64,000 nt of DNA, taken from contig NZ_FOFL01000006.1 in assembly GCF_900110945.1 (NCBI RefSeq), positions 62,001 through 126,000 on the forward strand. Reading direction: 5' to 3'. This document shows, in pieces, positions 36,867 through 45,638 of the stretch (position 1 is the first letter of the stretch; each line of letters begins with the position of its first letter). The DNA is from Devosia sp. YR412 (GTDB taxonomy: Bacteria; Pseudomonadota; Alphaproteobacteria; Rhizobiales; Devosiaceae). The position numbers and the translations under genes were made by a program. The notes below the pieces were generated by a model that was not told the origin of the DNA, ran no database searches, and saw nothing but the letters and a program-made list of their open reading frames with translations.

Positions 36867-37166
36867 ATGTGGCATGACCTCAAGATGATACCACTGGAGG
36901 CCGCCGGATGGTCGCCAGCGCAACTTCACCTTTTGCTTGGCCTTACAATTTATGCCATCTCCTCACTTATGTTCCGCCGCCCGCTCGTTGCTCTTTCGAT
37001 AACAGCAGCACTGCAACTAGCTAACGAGATACTGGATTCGTTATTCGACTATCTATCGGTTCAAAGGGTGGATTTTCTTGACAGCCTGGCGGACGGCTTA
37101 AGCACATTGGCTCTGCCGGTAGGCTTCACGTTAGCTTGGCTGACCGTCCAACGCCGATGGTATTGA
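36867..37166 (+). CDS. Small VanZ-like membrane protein
   Basis: 99 residues with about three hydrophobic helices. The central segment ITAALQLANEILDSLFDYL plus LDSLADGLSTLALP (acidic residues at membrane ends) resembles small VanZ-like proteins. Begins 6 bases after the acetyltransferase, so likely the final gene of the operon. Function unknown. Confidence 0.6.
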   Translation: MWHDLKMIPLEAAGWSPAQLHLLLGLTIYAISSLMFRRPLVALSITAALQLANEILDSLFDYLSVQRVDFLDSLADGLSTLALPVGFTLAWLTVQRRWY

Positions 37167-37411
37167 GCGAAGAAGCATGGTCTCGACCAGAAGACGATGA
37201 CCAAGTGCGTGACCTGGCTATCCTCCAAGACGTATCAACTTCTCACCAGCGCCGACCAAGTCATTGCGAAACTCTTATGGCCTACCGGGTCCTCACCGGC
37301 TCTGCAAAGGTCACCTAACAGGGGCTGTTGACATAAGAGGACCGTTAAGGCCCTAGGGGCACGTGTGTCATGCCATCACTTTATGCGAGGGTGCTGGCGC
37401 AATGCCGTCAG

Positions 37412-38224
37412 TTAGTACATAGCGGAAAGCAATATGCTAGTCAGCACCCGGTAGCCTTCCGGCGATGGATGGAGGTTGTCGGGTAAGAAATTTTTGCAAT
37501 TCGAGAGAAATGGCCAAAACGGCAAATGGCGCCCGACTGGATTAGGGGCAGCAGGGGGGCCGCAGGTCAGGGAAGCGTCTGCTACAAAGCTACGAGCATT
37601 GCTCATGCCTGCAACAAACGTCGATACCTCTTTATTGAGATTTTGAAGATCAGAGTAGCGCCTCATGAAGCCGGGACCGCTCGGAAGAACCTCTAAGTGT
37701 AGAATTTCTGTCGATGGCCACTTCATACGAATATTTTTCAGCACAGCTTCTGTTCCCGCTGCAACAGCGCAGGCAGACACACCATCCAGCAAATTGTTGA
37801 TACCGATCATTACAACCGCCGTCTGAGGTGGTCTTACATCCTGAATTCTCGAATTTGAGAGGCGCCAGAGGAGATTCTGGACGGTATCCCCCTCAATACC
37901 CAAGTTGAGAATGGTAGCTCCTGGGAACAATCGCTGTACCTGGTCCCCTGGCCAGCGATTCAAAATTGAGTCTCCGAGAAGGACTACGTCCGCGCTTTCG
38001 GTGATCAGTCCTTCCTTTTGAAGGAAAAGGCGGAAATTGGCAGGGCGCTGAGAGAAAATCGGCGTCGTCGCAATTTTGACATCCGTAGGGTCACACGGCG
38101 CTAGCTGTGCAACCGCCTCGGCGGCAGACGCGACGAGAAAAACCGCCGTAAGTAGCGCCAGACGACTTCTCTTCAAAACTTGATGCTCCGAAGTCACAGA
38201 AGACCAGGACACGCAGCCGCTCAT
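37412..38224 (-). CDS. Secreted SGNH/GDSL hydrolase
   Basis: 270 residues. A hydrophobic signal (LALLTAVFLVASAAEAVAQ) is preceded by a longer-than-usual N terminus. Blocks: VVLLGDSILNRW (Ser), NLGIEGDTVQN (Gly), MIGINNLLDG (Asn) and DNLHPSPEGY (Asp/His dyad). Predicted esterase or acetyltransferase-like enzyme acting in the periplasm, perhaps on acylated polysaccharide. ATG overlaps the stop of the upstream SGNH gene (ATGA). Confidence 0.85.
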   Translation of the reverse strand: MSGCVSWSSVTSEHQVLKRSRLALLTAVFLVASAAEAVAQLAPCDPTDVKIATTPIFSQRPANFRLFLQKEGLITESADVVLLGDSILNRWPGDQVQRLFPGATILNLGIEGDTVQNLLWRLSNSRIQDVRPPQTAVVMIGINNLLDGVSACAVAAGTEAVLKNIRMKWPSTEILHLEVLPSGPGFMRRYSDLQNLNKEVSTFVAGMSNARSFVADASLTCGPPAAPNPVGRHLPFWPFLSNCKNFLPDNLHPSPEGYRVLTSILLSAMY

Positions 38225-39348
38225 GGGGCAGAAGGCAGCACCATCTCGTTTGCAATGGTTGCCTCGTAAAATGCCTGGGCAACTATGGCATATCCCTTTG
38301 CGGTAAGATGGACGCCGTCGCCCTGAAAGATGGACCGAGGGAGAAAACCATCGGCGATATCTGCTTTGTCCTCTTCGGAGCCATCCCCGCCAAGTGTTAC
38401 GAGCGCCGCGAAAATATCTATGAATTGCCCTTCGTACTGGGCCTTCAGTTGCTCGTTAACGGACTCGTAGAAGCTCGACTTTCCGCCACGTCCTGCAAAT
38501 AGGCCTCCGACCAAGAATCTGTCATGCCCGAGCGCCGCAACAGCGCCCGCGATGTCCTCGGCAATGTCATGGCCGTTGTCGGCCATGTTGCGTCCCATCC
38601 AGAACCACGTAATCCGGGGACGCATTTCCTTGCTCAGACTGCTATCGAACCTTTGGCTTCCCGAGCACGACACTTCTACCCCAGGACTGCTGGGCGAAAA
38701 CGACCAATTCCCCCCGCTGTCAGTCGTCATAGTCCCTTGAACGGCGCAAAGAGTACCCTCCATTGAGCCCGTATTTTTGCCACCTGCCATCAGGAGATTT
38801 ACGTTCTTCGTGACGATCACGGCTGTGCCGTTCGCAGGTATTTTGTCCCCCAATACGGTAACGAGAAGTGGCGCACCACTTCGAGCTGCGATCTGCGTCG
38901 AGGTTTGTCCGCCTATGCCCAGGTTAGCGACCTCAGTAACATCATCAAACAGCTTGGACGCTTGAGTAGGATAGTCGTTCCCTTCCCCGACGTTCTGTCC
39001 GAGTGTTAGACTGTCTCCCCAAGCTGCAACATTATTGCTGACCTTGGGCCGATTTTGCGCATTAAGAAACTGCACGTTGCGCGCGTCTTTCACCGCAACC
39101 GATGCGCCATTGATGTCTGTCATCAAACCGTCTGAAAGGATGATGCCGGCGATGCCATCCCATTCAACGAAGCACTTGTTTGAGAAGCAATCCTCGACAA
39201 CTATCTGTGTTCCTGACGGTATGGCGGACACCACCTGCCCGTTCACCGTTACTTCTGTTATTGAAACAGTAACGGTGGTCCATTCGACTGCGCTAGAAGC
39301 GACGCAACTCAACAAGAAAAAGGTCAGTGCAAAGACAGTCCTGGACAC
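38221..39348 (-). CDS. Secreted SGNH hydrolase with N-terminal beta domain
   Basis: 375 residues. Signal peptide ending near CVASSAVEW. Residues ~25-90 form a small beta-rich domain with VNGQVVSAIPSGTQIVVEDC, SH3-like in character. The SGNH domain follows: AAWGDSLTLGQN (Ser), NLGIGGQTS, WMGRNMADN and DGVHLTAKGY (Asp/His). It resembles carbohydrate esterases. It heads a two-gene operon with the other SGNH protein, transcribed toward the polysaccharide operon. The two are quite different in sequence. Confidence 0.83.
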   Translation of the reverse strand: MSRTVFALTFFLLSCVASSAVEWTTVTVSITEVTVNGQVVSAIPSGTQIVVEDCFSNKCFVEWDGIAGIILSDGLMTDINGASVAVKDARNVQFLNAQNRPKVSNNVAAWGDSLTLGQNVGEGNDYPTQASKLFDDVTEVANLGIGGQTSTQIAARSGAPLLVTVLGDKIPANGTAVIVTKNVNLLMAGGKNTGSMEGTLCAVQGTMTTDSGGNWSFSPSSPGVEVSCSGSQRFDSSLSKEMRPRITWFWMGRNMADNGHDIAEDIAGAVAALGHDRFLVGGLFAGRGGKSSFYESVNEQLKAQYEGQFIDIFAALVTLGGDGSEEDKADIADGFLPRSIFQGDGVHLTAKGYAIVAQAFYEATIANEMVLPSAP

Positions 39349-40221
39349 GTGGCACCCCTATAAAAGCAGGTCCAATATAGCTTCGGTGTCCATGCAAGCA
39401 AGCGGCGATCTAAGCGCGTATCAACGAGATAGGTGCAGCCTAAGCAACGACGCCGTGTAGATCCGAGGCGCCCGCCCCATCTCGTGGATGCGACTGGTTT
39501 TGTGAGCGGTGTGCCGATGAAGCCTAGCTATCGGACGCCGGGATCCTCGCTAATGGCAGCCTTCGTGACAGCCTCTAACGCGATATGACTGAGCAGTGGT
39601 GACGCAGCATGTGCAAACTTGCGCCGTGAGCTGCCGAAAGAGAAGCCTCCGACGGCCAGGACGACTGACGCATGTCGAGACACATATAAGGTCTAGGACC
39701 AAAACCTAGAGAACTAAACAGCGATGCCTGAATAATCGGTGGGACAGCGTTTGTAAAAAGGCCAATAAAGTGCACCGACTAAACTGGTCCCACCTCAGCC
39801 TAAGCATCTGTTTCCTATTCCCTTTCGTACTCCGGTCCCGGGCACCATTTTTCTTCATGGTCTCCAGCTATTTAGGGAATTTGACAGCGTCGCCTGATGA
39901 GATGACTCATTTTTTCGCGCACTGTTGATAAATTTCCTAAGTCCCTGCCCTAACGGACCAATGCAGCATCGCAGTTTTCTGAAAGTGCGTAGCTGCCCAT
40001 GAGGCCGGCAATGTGTGGTTTGCTACTCGATGCATGTCAGACGGTGGCCGCGAAAAAAACGTCCGGCATATCCAAAGCATGGGAACAACCTTCCACATTC
40101 CGTAGAAGTTGTCGCTCTCTCACCCATACCCAACAATTACGGAGTTTCGCGAGCTTCCATTGCGGAAACCATCCGGCGTCCTTGACGCACCGCGCGATTT
40201 CCCGCATCACTCGAAACGCAG
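39349..40221. other. Island right end and junction, no genes seen
   Basis: Short ORFs only. Contains the attR core at 39830-39847; sequence beyond it should be the original flank of tRNA-Phe. I found no second mobile gene here. Confidence 0.45.
39830..39847 (+). repeat. attR core (displaced tRNA-Phe 3' end)
   Basis: TCCGGTCCCGGGCACCAT, an exact copy of 18931-18948. The bases before it (TTCGTAC) differ from the tRNA T-loop region (TTCGAT), so it is not a full tRNA gene. Confidence 0.85.
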
Positions 40222-40295
40222 GCGGGTGTAGCTCAATGGTAGAGCAGAAGCTTCCCAAGCTTACGACGAGGGTTCGATTCCCTTCACCCGCTCCA
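40222..40295 (+). tRNA. tRNA-Gly (CCC)
   Basis: Acceptor GCGGGTG/CACCCGC, D-arm GCTCAATGGTAGAGC, anticodon loop TTCCCAA in stem GAAGC/GCTTA (anticodon CCC), T-arm AGGGTTCGATTCCCT, discriminator T and encoded CCA (40293-40295). Confidence 0.96.
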
Positions 40296-40511
40296 GCCTC
40301 CTAATCCCAACCATATCAGACGAGTGCGCCGCTTCCTCGCCAAGGCAAACTTGGCCTTTTGCGCTACAGGTATACCTTCAGCCAATCCGATATGGGCATG
40401 CTTATTGGCATCCACGCTGTGCGCTCCGCCCCTTGTTTCCTGCGGAACAGCCTCGCCCCCGAGCTCCATCTACAACAGGGTCATCGCAACCGAGCACTAC
40501 AGGAGCTCAAG

Positions 40512-40733
40512 ATGATCCGCACCGCACTCGCCCTTCTCGTTCTCGCCGCCTCGACCAGCTTCGCCCATGCCAATCTGCCGGCCCTGCCGCAAACCGAGGT
40601 GTCGGCCAATCGCGTCACCGATTGCCGCCTTGAGGCCCAGCCGGCCCAGTGCACGGACTGGCGCGTCAGCCGCGGCCATGCCGATCTTGCCCCCCGCCAT
40701 GTCGCCGTCGACGCTACCGTTGCAGCAGCCTGA
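40512..40733 (+). CDS. Small secreted protein, 73 aa
   Basis: MIRTALALLVLAASTSFAHA is a clear signal peptide, followed by ~53 residues with two cysteines (TDCRLEAQPAQCTDW). AGGAG lies 7 bases before the ATG. No family recognised. It is followed after 24 bases by the Sel1-repeat gene, whose product also begins MIRT, so they are likely co-transcribed. Confidence 0.65.
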   Translation: MIRTALALLVLAASTSFAHANLPALPQTEVSANRVTDCRLEAQPAQCTDWRVSRGHADLAPRHVAVDATVAAA

Positions 40734-40757
40734 ACCACCCTATGCCTGGAGGGCAAA

Positions 40758-41657
40758 ATGATCCGCACCAGCTTTTTCGCCGTCGGCCTGCTCCTTGCTG
40801 CCACGGCCTCAGCTTCGGCAGCGCCGCTCAACGCCCTCGAACAAGCCTGTGCAGCCCAAGCGGCCAGCCCGTTCGAGGTAGGGTTTGAAACCACCGGGCT
40901 TCAGGTCAACGAGATCGACCTTGAGCGCACGGTCGATGCCTGCACCACCGCACTGGGCAGCGGCGAGAACGACATTCGTGTCGCGGCCTGGATGGCGCGG
41001 GCCTATTATGCTGCCGGCCAGTTCGACGAAGCCTATGCCTTTGCCAAGCCTGCGGCGGAACATGACGTACCGCTCGGCCTCTATGTGGCCGGCGTGCTGC
41101 TCAGCAATGGCGAGGGCGTGGCCCGCGATGCCGATCTCGGCTTCGACCTGTTGATGACCGCCGCCGAGGCTGATTTCGTGCCGGCGTTTCATGCCGTGGC
41201 GATCAGCCTGATCAATGGCGCCGGCATTGATGATGATGCCGATGCGGAGACGGCGCTGGGGCTACTGCAATTTGCGGCCGATGAGGGCTTTGGCCCGGCC
41301 GCGACCACGCTGGGACAGATGTATTTCGAGGGTGTCGGTGTCGCCAAGGACGACGTGGAATCGGCCCGTCTGCTGCGCCTCGCCGCGCATTATGGCGATG
41401 CCGAAGGCCTGCACGAGCTGGCCTGGTATAATGAGCAGGGCATTGGCACGGCGGTTGATCCGGTCGCGGCTGTCGATCTCTATTGGGCGGCCATCGAGCA
41501 GGGCAGCGAACAGTCGATGCTCAATCTCGCCGGGCTTTATCTCGAAGGGCGTGGCGTGGCGCAGGATATCGACATGGCGGCAGAATTGCTGGCTCGCGCC
41601 GCCGCGCTGGGCAATGTCGATGCGCAGCAGGTGCTCGAGATGATCGCCAATTCGTAA
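40758..41657 (+). CDS. Secreted Sel1-repeat protein
   Basis: 299 residues. A signal peptide (MIRTSFFAVGLLLAATASASA) is followed by about six Sel1/TPR-like repeats, e.g. PLGLYVAGVLLSNGEGVARD, GPAATTLGQMYFEGVGVAKD and QSMLNLAGLYLEGRGVAQD. Predicted periplasmic scaffold or interaction protein. GGAGGG lies ~7 bases before the start. Convergent with another Sel1 protein. Confidence 0.82.
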   Translation: MIRTSFFAVGLLLAATASASAAPLNALEQACAAQAASPFEVGFETTGLQVNEIDLERTVDACTTALGSGENDIRVAAWMARAYYAAGQFDEAYAFAKPAAEHDVPLGLYVAGVLLSNGEGVARDADLGFDLLMTAAEADFVPAFHAVAISLINGAGIDDDADAETALGLLQFAADEGFGPAATTLGQMYFEGVGVAKDDVESARLLRLAAHYGDAEGLHELAWYNEQGIGTAVDPVAAVDLYWAAIEQGSEQSMLNLAGLYLEGRGVAQDIDMAAELLARAAALGNVDAQQVLEMIANS

Positions 41658-41665
41658 AAGCAAAA

Positions 41666-41690
41666 GGTGCGGTTCATCCGCGCCCTTTCT
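41666..41690. terminator. Bidirectional terminator between the Sel1 genes
   Basis: GGTGCGG-ttcat-CCGCGCC stem (one G-T pair), preceded by AAAA and followed by CTTTCT, so it can act on both convergent genes. Confidence 0.6.
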
Positions 41691-41692
41691 GT

Positions 41693-42670
41693 TCAGCGGG
41701 CGTAATAGGCCCGCAGCCTTGCCAATGCATCGGCATCCATGCCGTCGCCCGTCGCGGCGATCTCGGTCTTGATGGCGGCCAGATTGCGCTCTGAGAGGCC
41801 GGTGGCCTCCTGCTGCAGCCAGCGCGCCAGTTCCATATCGCGGTCCCGCAACGCCGCGATGACCAGCGTCTCGCTCTCGTCCTGCTCGGCGGCACTACCA
41901 TCCTGCAGCATCAGGCCGAGCTGCAACCCGGCATTGATGTCGGCGTCATCAATGGCAGCCGAGCGAAACAGCTCCAGCGCTCTCGCCCGTTCGGCATCAT
42001 CGACCGTGCCTTCGAGCAGCAGATAGCCGAGGTTGATCTTGGCCCAGCTGAAATCGCCGGCGATGGCCTGTTCGTAATAGCGCGCGGCCTGTTGGGCATC
42101 GCGCACTACCAACTCGCCTTCGTCATAGAGGACGCCGATATTATAGGCCGCCTCGGCATCGCCCAGCGCCGCGGCCTGTTCGAAGCGGGCGATGGCCGCC
42201 GCGCCATCGTCATCATCGTCGCGGGCAAATACGCCGAGATTGAACATGGCGTTGAAGCTGCCGGCTTCGGCTGCCTGCTGGTTGAGCGCCACGGCCTTGG
42301 CATAGGCAATATCGGTGATGGTCTGGCCTAGGCCGACGCCGGCTTCGACATAGCCGCCGTCGACGGCTGCCTGATACAGCGCCATGGCCTCTTCGGTGCG
42401 GCCATCCTGGTTGAGCACGCGGGCCAGCTGGTAGGCCATGCGCGGCTGCTGGTTATCGGCCGCCCAGGCGGCGCGGCAGGCCGTTTCGGCATCGGCGACG
42501 ACGATGTCGCCAAAGGGCACGCCCGGAACGCTATCGGGCCGGGCCGCATCCACCGGGCTCGCGGCCAGCTGGTCGCAGAGCGCCGCGGGATCAGCCGCCA
42601 CCGCCGGCAGGGCAAGGGACAGTCCGGCCAAAAGCAATGCCGTCTTGATGGAAAGCCGGTTGGTCAGCAT
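41693..42670 (-). CDS. Secreted Sel1/TPR-repeat protein
   Basis: 325 residues. Signal peptide ends near PAVAADP. TPR/Sel1-like repeats occupy ~70-250: PRMAYQLARVLNQDGRTEEA, SFNAMFNLGVFARDDDDDGAA, EAAYNIGVLYDEGELVVRD, WAKINLGYLLLEGTVDD. It has a different repeat set from the convergent Sel1 protein. The acidic DDDDD insertion is unusual. Role unknown, periplasmic. Confidence 0.8.
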   Translation of the reverse strand: MLTNRLSIKTALLLAGLSLALPAVAADPAALCDQLAASPVDAARPDSVPGVPFGDIVVADAETACRAAWAADNQQPRMAYQLARVLNQDGRTEEAMALYQAAVDGGYVEAGVGLGQTITDIAYAKAVALNQQAAEAGSFNAMFNLGVFARDDDDDGAAAIARFEQAAALGDAEAAYNIGVLYDEGELVVRDAQQAARYYEQAIAGDFSWAKINLGYLLLEGTVDDAERARALELFRSAAIDDADINAGLQLGLMLQDGSAAEQDESETLVIAALRDRDMELARWLQQEATGLSERNLAAIKTEIAATGDGMDADALARLRAYYAR

Positions 42671-42720
42671 GACAAAGTCCTCCGCTCTGGTCCGGCGGCG
42701 CCGGCCTCAGTTAGGCGCGA

Positions 42721-43023
42721 TCAATAAGCGCTTGGGGCCGGCTTGCTATAGCCGCCACCGCTGCCGCAATAGCCGGCATCGGCGGTGATGTAGCGGGCGG
42801 CGACCCAGCCCCAACGGCCGTTCCACTGCACGCGATACCAGCCGTCCTGGACCTGGTCGTAGCTCACCTGCACGCAGCGGGCGATGGTGCCGAGCTTGGC
42901 GTAATAGGTGCCCGGGCCGTCGCGGAAGTTGATGCTGCCGGTGGTCCAGCCGGTGCTGGCGGCCAGCGAGGCGGTGGTCATGGCTGTCACGAGTGCCAGC
43001 GCGAGAATGGATTTCTGAAGCAT
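42721..43023 (-). CDS. Secreted SH3-like protein, copy 1
   Basis: 100 residues: signal peptide (TTASLAA), then one bacterial SH3-like domain: GWTTGSINFRDGPGTYYAKL, CVQVSYDQVQDGWYRVQWNG, RWGWVAARYITADAGYC, and a Gly/Ser/Pro tail. The paralogue at 46500-46844 shares WYRVQWNGRWGWVA. Start ATG 43023; the upstream in-frame extension is non-coding. A strong palindrome lies 54 bases upstream. Confidence 0.82.
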   Translation of the reverse strand: MLQKSILALALVTAMTTASLAASTGWTTGSINFRDGPGTYYAKLGTIARCVQVSYDQVQDGWYRVQWNGRWGWVAARYITADAGYCGSGGGYSKPAPSAY

Positions 43024-43076
43024 TGCCTTGTCCCTCAAGTTACAATGCCGGCATCCTATCCATCGTAGATTGGGCA

Positions 43077-43098
43077 GCATCGAACGTCTGTTCGATGC
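43077..43098. promoter_or_regulatory. Palindromic operator, site 1 (Crp/Fnr-type geometry)
   Basis: A perfect dyad with 9-base arms (GCATCGAAC / GTTCGATGC) and a 4-base centre, gtct. It lies between the divergent SH3 (minus) and FecR (plus) genes. The central 18 bases recur exactly at 46921-46938. Arm-N4-arm spacing fits Crp/Fnr-family dimers. Confidence 0.65.
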
Positions 43099-43186
43099 GA
43101 GGTCACGAATGGCCCGGCATGGATTGTGCGTCGCGCAGATCGGGCCGCAGGCCCGCCGCTCCGCCGACGCACTGGAGGGATGCCCA

Positions 43187-43825
43187 ATGACGATCCTCAA
43201 CCTGCTGCAACAGCCGATCCTGGCGCGACGGCGCCTCTTGGCCCTGATGGGACTGGCCGGCGCAGGCGCACTCGTTTCGCCGGCTTTCGCAACTGTGCCG
43301 GTCGGCAAGGTCGTGTCGATCGACGGTTCGGTCGCCCTCGAACGCGAGACGACCACCCTTGATCTATCGCCCGACGATCCGCTGATGATCGACGACCGGG
43401 TGATGACGCGCGAGGATGGTTTTGCCCTGCTGCTGCTCGATGACCGCACCAAGATCAATCTCGGCGCCAGCAGCGAACTGACCATCGATCAGTTCATCGT
43501 CGATCAGGGCGGCACGATCTCCCTGGGCGGCGCCATGCTGTTCGACCGGCCATCCGAGCTGCCGCCTACCGATATCACCATCCTCACCGCCTTCGGCCAG
43601 ATCGGCGTGCGCGGCACGCGGTTCTTTGCCGGTCCGACCAAGGGCAAGTTCTCGGTGTTCGTCGATCATGGCTCGGTGTCGGTCACCGGCGGGGGCGAAG
43701 CGCGCATTCTGAGTGGCGGTGAAGGCGTGGAATTCGCAGCCGAAGGCGCGGCGCCCGGTCCGGTGGTCGAATGGGGTGATGCCCGCATTGCCGAGGCTTT
43801 TGCCAGCGTCAGAGTTACGCGCTAG
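43187..43825 (+). CDS. FecR-domain periplasmic protein
   Basis: 212 residues. An N-terminal signal with arginines (RRRLLALMGLAGAGALVSPAFA) is possibly Tat-dependent. A FecR domain follows (PVGKVVSIDGSVALERE, DRVMTREDGFALLLLDDRTKINLG, TAFGQIGVRGTRFFAG, SVFVDHGSVSV). In many proteobacteria this type (COG4254) is encoded with CHASE2 cyclases and may be an envelope sensor or scaffold. GGAGGG 7 bases upstream sets the start. Its end overlaps the convergent cyclase gene by 11 bases. Confidence 0.85.
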   Translation: MTILNLLQQPILARRRLLALMGLAGAGALVSPAFATVPVGKVVSIDGSVALERETTTLDLSPDDPLMIDDRVMTREDGFALLLLDDRTKINLGASSELTIDQFIVDQGGTISLGGAMLFDRPSELPPTDITILTAFGQIGVRGTRFFAGPTKGKFSVFVDHGSVSVTGGGEARILSGGEGVEFAAEGAAPGPVVEWGDARIAEAFASVRVTR

Positions 43826-45638
43826 CCGCGGGATTGTAGACGGCGACCGAACCGAAGCCGCGGATATCGATCGTTCCGGCGGCGACGAGCTTCGTGGTCG
43901 CCAGCGCTGCGGCGCCGGGGCCAATGCAGATGCTGCTACCCAGCGCCTTGTTGGCCTCTTCGAGCCGCGCCGCCATGTTGATGGCCGGGCCATGCGCCGT
44001 ATAGTCGATCTTGTCGGCGGCACCCACGTCACCCAGGATCACCATGCCGGTCTCGATGCCGATGCGGGTGCGGCCAAAATTCAGCGCCTGCATGTCGGGC
44101 TGCAGCCGGAAAGCCTCGGCAAACACCTGCATCTCCACAGCACAAGCAATGGCCTTGTCGACATGATTATCGAGGTCGGCCGGGGCATTGAACAGCGCAT
44201 GCATGGCATCGCCCACCAGCTTGTCGATCATCCCGCCATGCGCCAGCACGATGCGGGTCATGCCGGAGAAATAGGCGTCGAGAATGCCGACAAAGCGGCG
44301 CGGCTCGACGCCCTGCAGCGACTGGGTAAAGCCCTCGATATCGGTGAACAGCGCGGTAACCTGGCGCTCCTCACCCTCCAGCCGCAGCAGATTTGGTTCG
44401 CGCACGAAGCGGGCGACAACGTCCGGCGGCAGCAATTGTCCGATCCGGCGCCGCATTGCCGTCTCGGCGCGGCGCGTCCGCGCGGCTTGCGTCAGGATGG
44501 CCGCCAGGCCTGCCAGAACAAGGATCGTTGCTGGCTCGATCGGATCGAGCAATCCGCCGGTTTGCAGCACGTAGCCGGTGGTCGTGGCGAGCCAGGCGAG
44601 CACCAAGCCAATGATCACCATGCCGGCAAACAGCGGCGCGAGTACTATGCCGACAACGCCCACCCCGAGCCCGCCCAACAGCGCAACGCCCGCCTCAATA
44701 GCATTGGCATTGCCATGCCGTAGCGGCAGGCGACCGGCCAATAGTCCAGCCGCAAGATCGGCGTGGATATGCACGGAGGGGTGCACCGGGCTGGTGGCGG
44801 TAGCGCGCAGGGCGCCAGCCCCAGGGGCGCTGCTGCCCACAAACACCAGTTTATCAGTTAGGCGCTGCGCGACCGTTTCATCGTCCAGCAGCGTCGCGGC
44901 CGCAACGGTCCGCGTCTGCCATTGCGCCGGCGATCCCGGCTGGAAACGCAAGCTGGCCGAAGGCCCGATTTCCACCGGTGCACCAAAGATGCGCAACCAT
45001 GCCGGATCACCGCCAATCAGTGGCGAACCCGAGCCCTTGGCGAGCCGCACCACATCGGCGGCCAGACCGAGATATGCGCTGTCGCCAACCACCACCAGTG
45101 CCGGGGCTTCGCGAATGATCGCGTCCATGCCACCGGCCAGCGAGGCGGCGGCGCTGCCGGCTGCGGCGCTCTCGAAGCTCGGACAGGCATGTTCGGCACC
45201 GGGCGCCTGCCAGATCAGCGGCAGGGCGAGGCCTTGGCTGGCGGCGATATTGGCTGGTGGCCGTGGCTGGCCGTCGCCGCTAGCTAGCAGGAAACCCAGC
45301 GTGGTGGGAACCTTGGCGATGGCCATGGCTAGGGTCTGGTTGGTGGCGCTGACGGCGCAATCGGCGCTGAGCACGATATCGAGCGCCACGGCCTTGGGCT
45401 TGGCATCAGCGATCGTGGTCATCAGCCGGGCCGTCTGCGAACGGCTCCATCCTGCGCCGATATCGACGACCACTATCTCGTCCGAGCTGGGCAGCGGCAT
45501 CAAGCCGACCAGCCGGTCCAAACCCGTCTCGCGCCATGGCGCGGCATCGTCGGGCAGCAGCACAATCAGCGCGGCGCCCAGCATGGCGACGGATGCCGCT
45601 ACCAGCATGGGCAGGCCGCGCCACCAGTCGAGCATCAC
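43815..45638 (-). CDS. CHASE2-domain adenylate/guanylate cyclase
   Basis: 607 residues. N-terminal membrane helix (~10-28), an extracytoplasmic CHASE2 sensor domain (~30-300), three membrane helices (~310-385), then a class III cyclase domain (~425-600). Metal-binding Asp in LFTDIEGFTQ and GDAMHALFNAP, and substrate-region lysine in DKLVGDA are visible. Later GIETGMVILGDVGAADKIDYTAHG completes the fold. Predicted to make cAMP (or cGMP) in response to an envelope signal. ATG overlaps the Crp/Fnr gene stop as ATGA, making a regulator-cyclase operon. Confidence 0.9.
   Translation of the reverse strand: MMLDWWRGLPMLVAASVAMLGAALIVLLPDDAAPWRETGLDRLVGLMPLPSSDEIVVVDIGAGWSRSQTARLMTTIADAKPKAVALDIVLSADCAVSATNQTLAMAIAKVPTTLGFLLASGDGQPRPPANIAASQGLALPLIWQAPGAEHACPSFESAAAGSAAASLAGGMDAIIREAPALVVVGDSAYLGLAADVVRLAKGSGSPLIGGDPAWLRIFGAPVEIGPSASLRFQPGSPAQWQTRTVAAATLLDDETVAQRLTDKLVFVGSSAPGAGALRATATSPVHPSVHIHADLAAGLLAGRLPLRHGNANAIEAGVALLGGLGVGVVGIVLAPLFAGMVIIGLVLAWLATTTGYVLQTGGLLDPIEPATILVLAGLAAILTQAARTRRAETAMRRRIGQLLPPDVVARFVREPNLLRLEGEERQVTALFTDIEGFTQSLQGVEPRRFVGILDAYFSGMTRIVLAHGGMIDKLVGDAMHALFNAPADLDNHVDKAIACAVEMQVFAEAFRLQPDMQALNFGRTRIGIETGMVILGDVGAADKIDYTAHGPAINMAARLEEANKALGSSICIGPGAAALATTKLVAAGTIDIRGFGSVAVYNPAASA

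Larger units (their letters stand above)
18931..39847. mobile_element. tRNA-Phe genomic island with recombinase and polysaccharide cluster
   Basis: About 20.9 kb bounded by an 18-bp perfect direct repeat of the tRNA-Phe 3' end. It contains an excisionase-like gene and a tyrosine recombinase, an HUH-type replication gene, phage-like remnants, broken genes, AT-rich non-coding stretches and a polysaccharide gene set. Base composition is uneven: 19-25 kb and 31.5-33 kb are visibly AT-richer than the flanks. The recombinase sits about 6 kb inside rather than next to the tRNA, so the island may be composite. Confidence 0.82.

Noticed and set aside
39830..39847. A second tRNA-Phe gene
   Set aside because: Only the 3' 18 bases are present, with no D-arm or anticodon arm. 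It is the att repeat.
40222..40295. tRNA-Gly as a second island attachment site
   Set aside because: No repeat of its 3' end was found elsewhere in the window.
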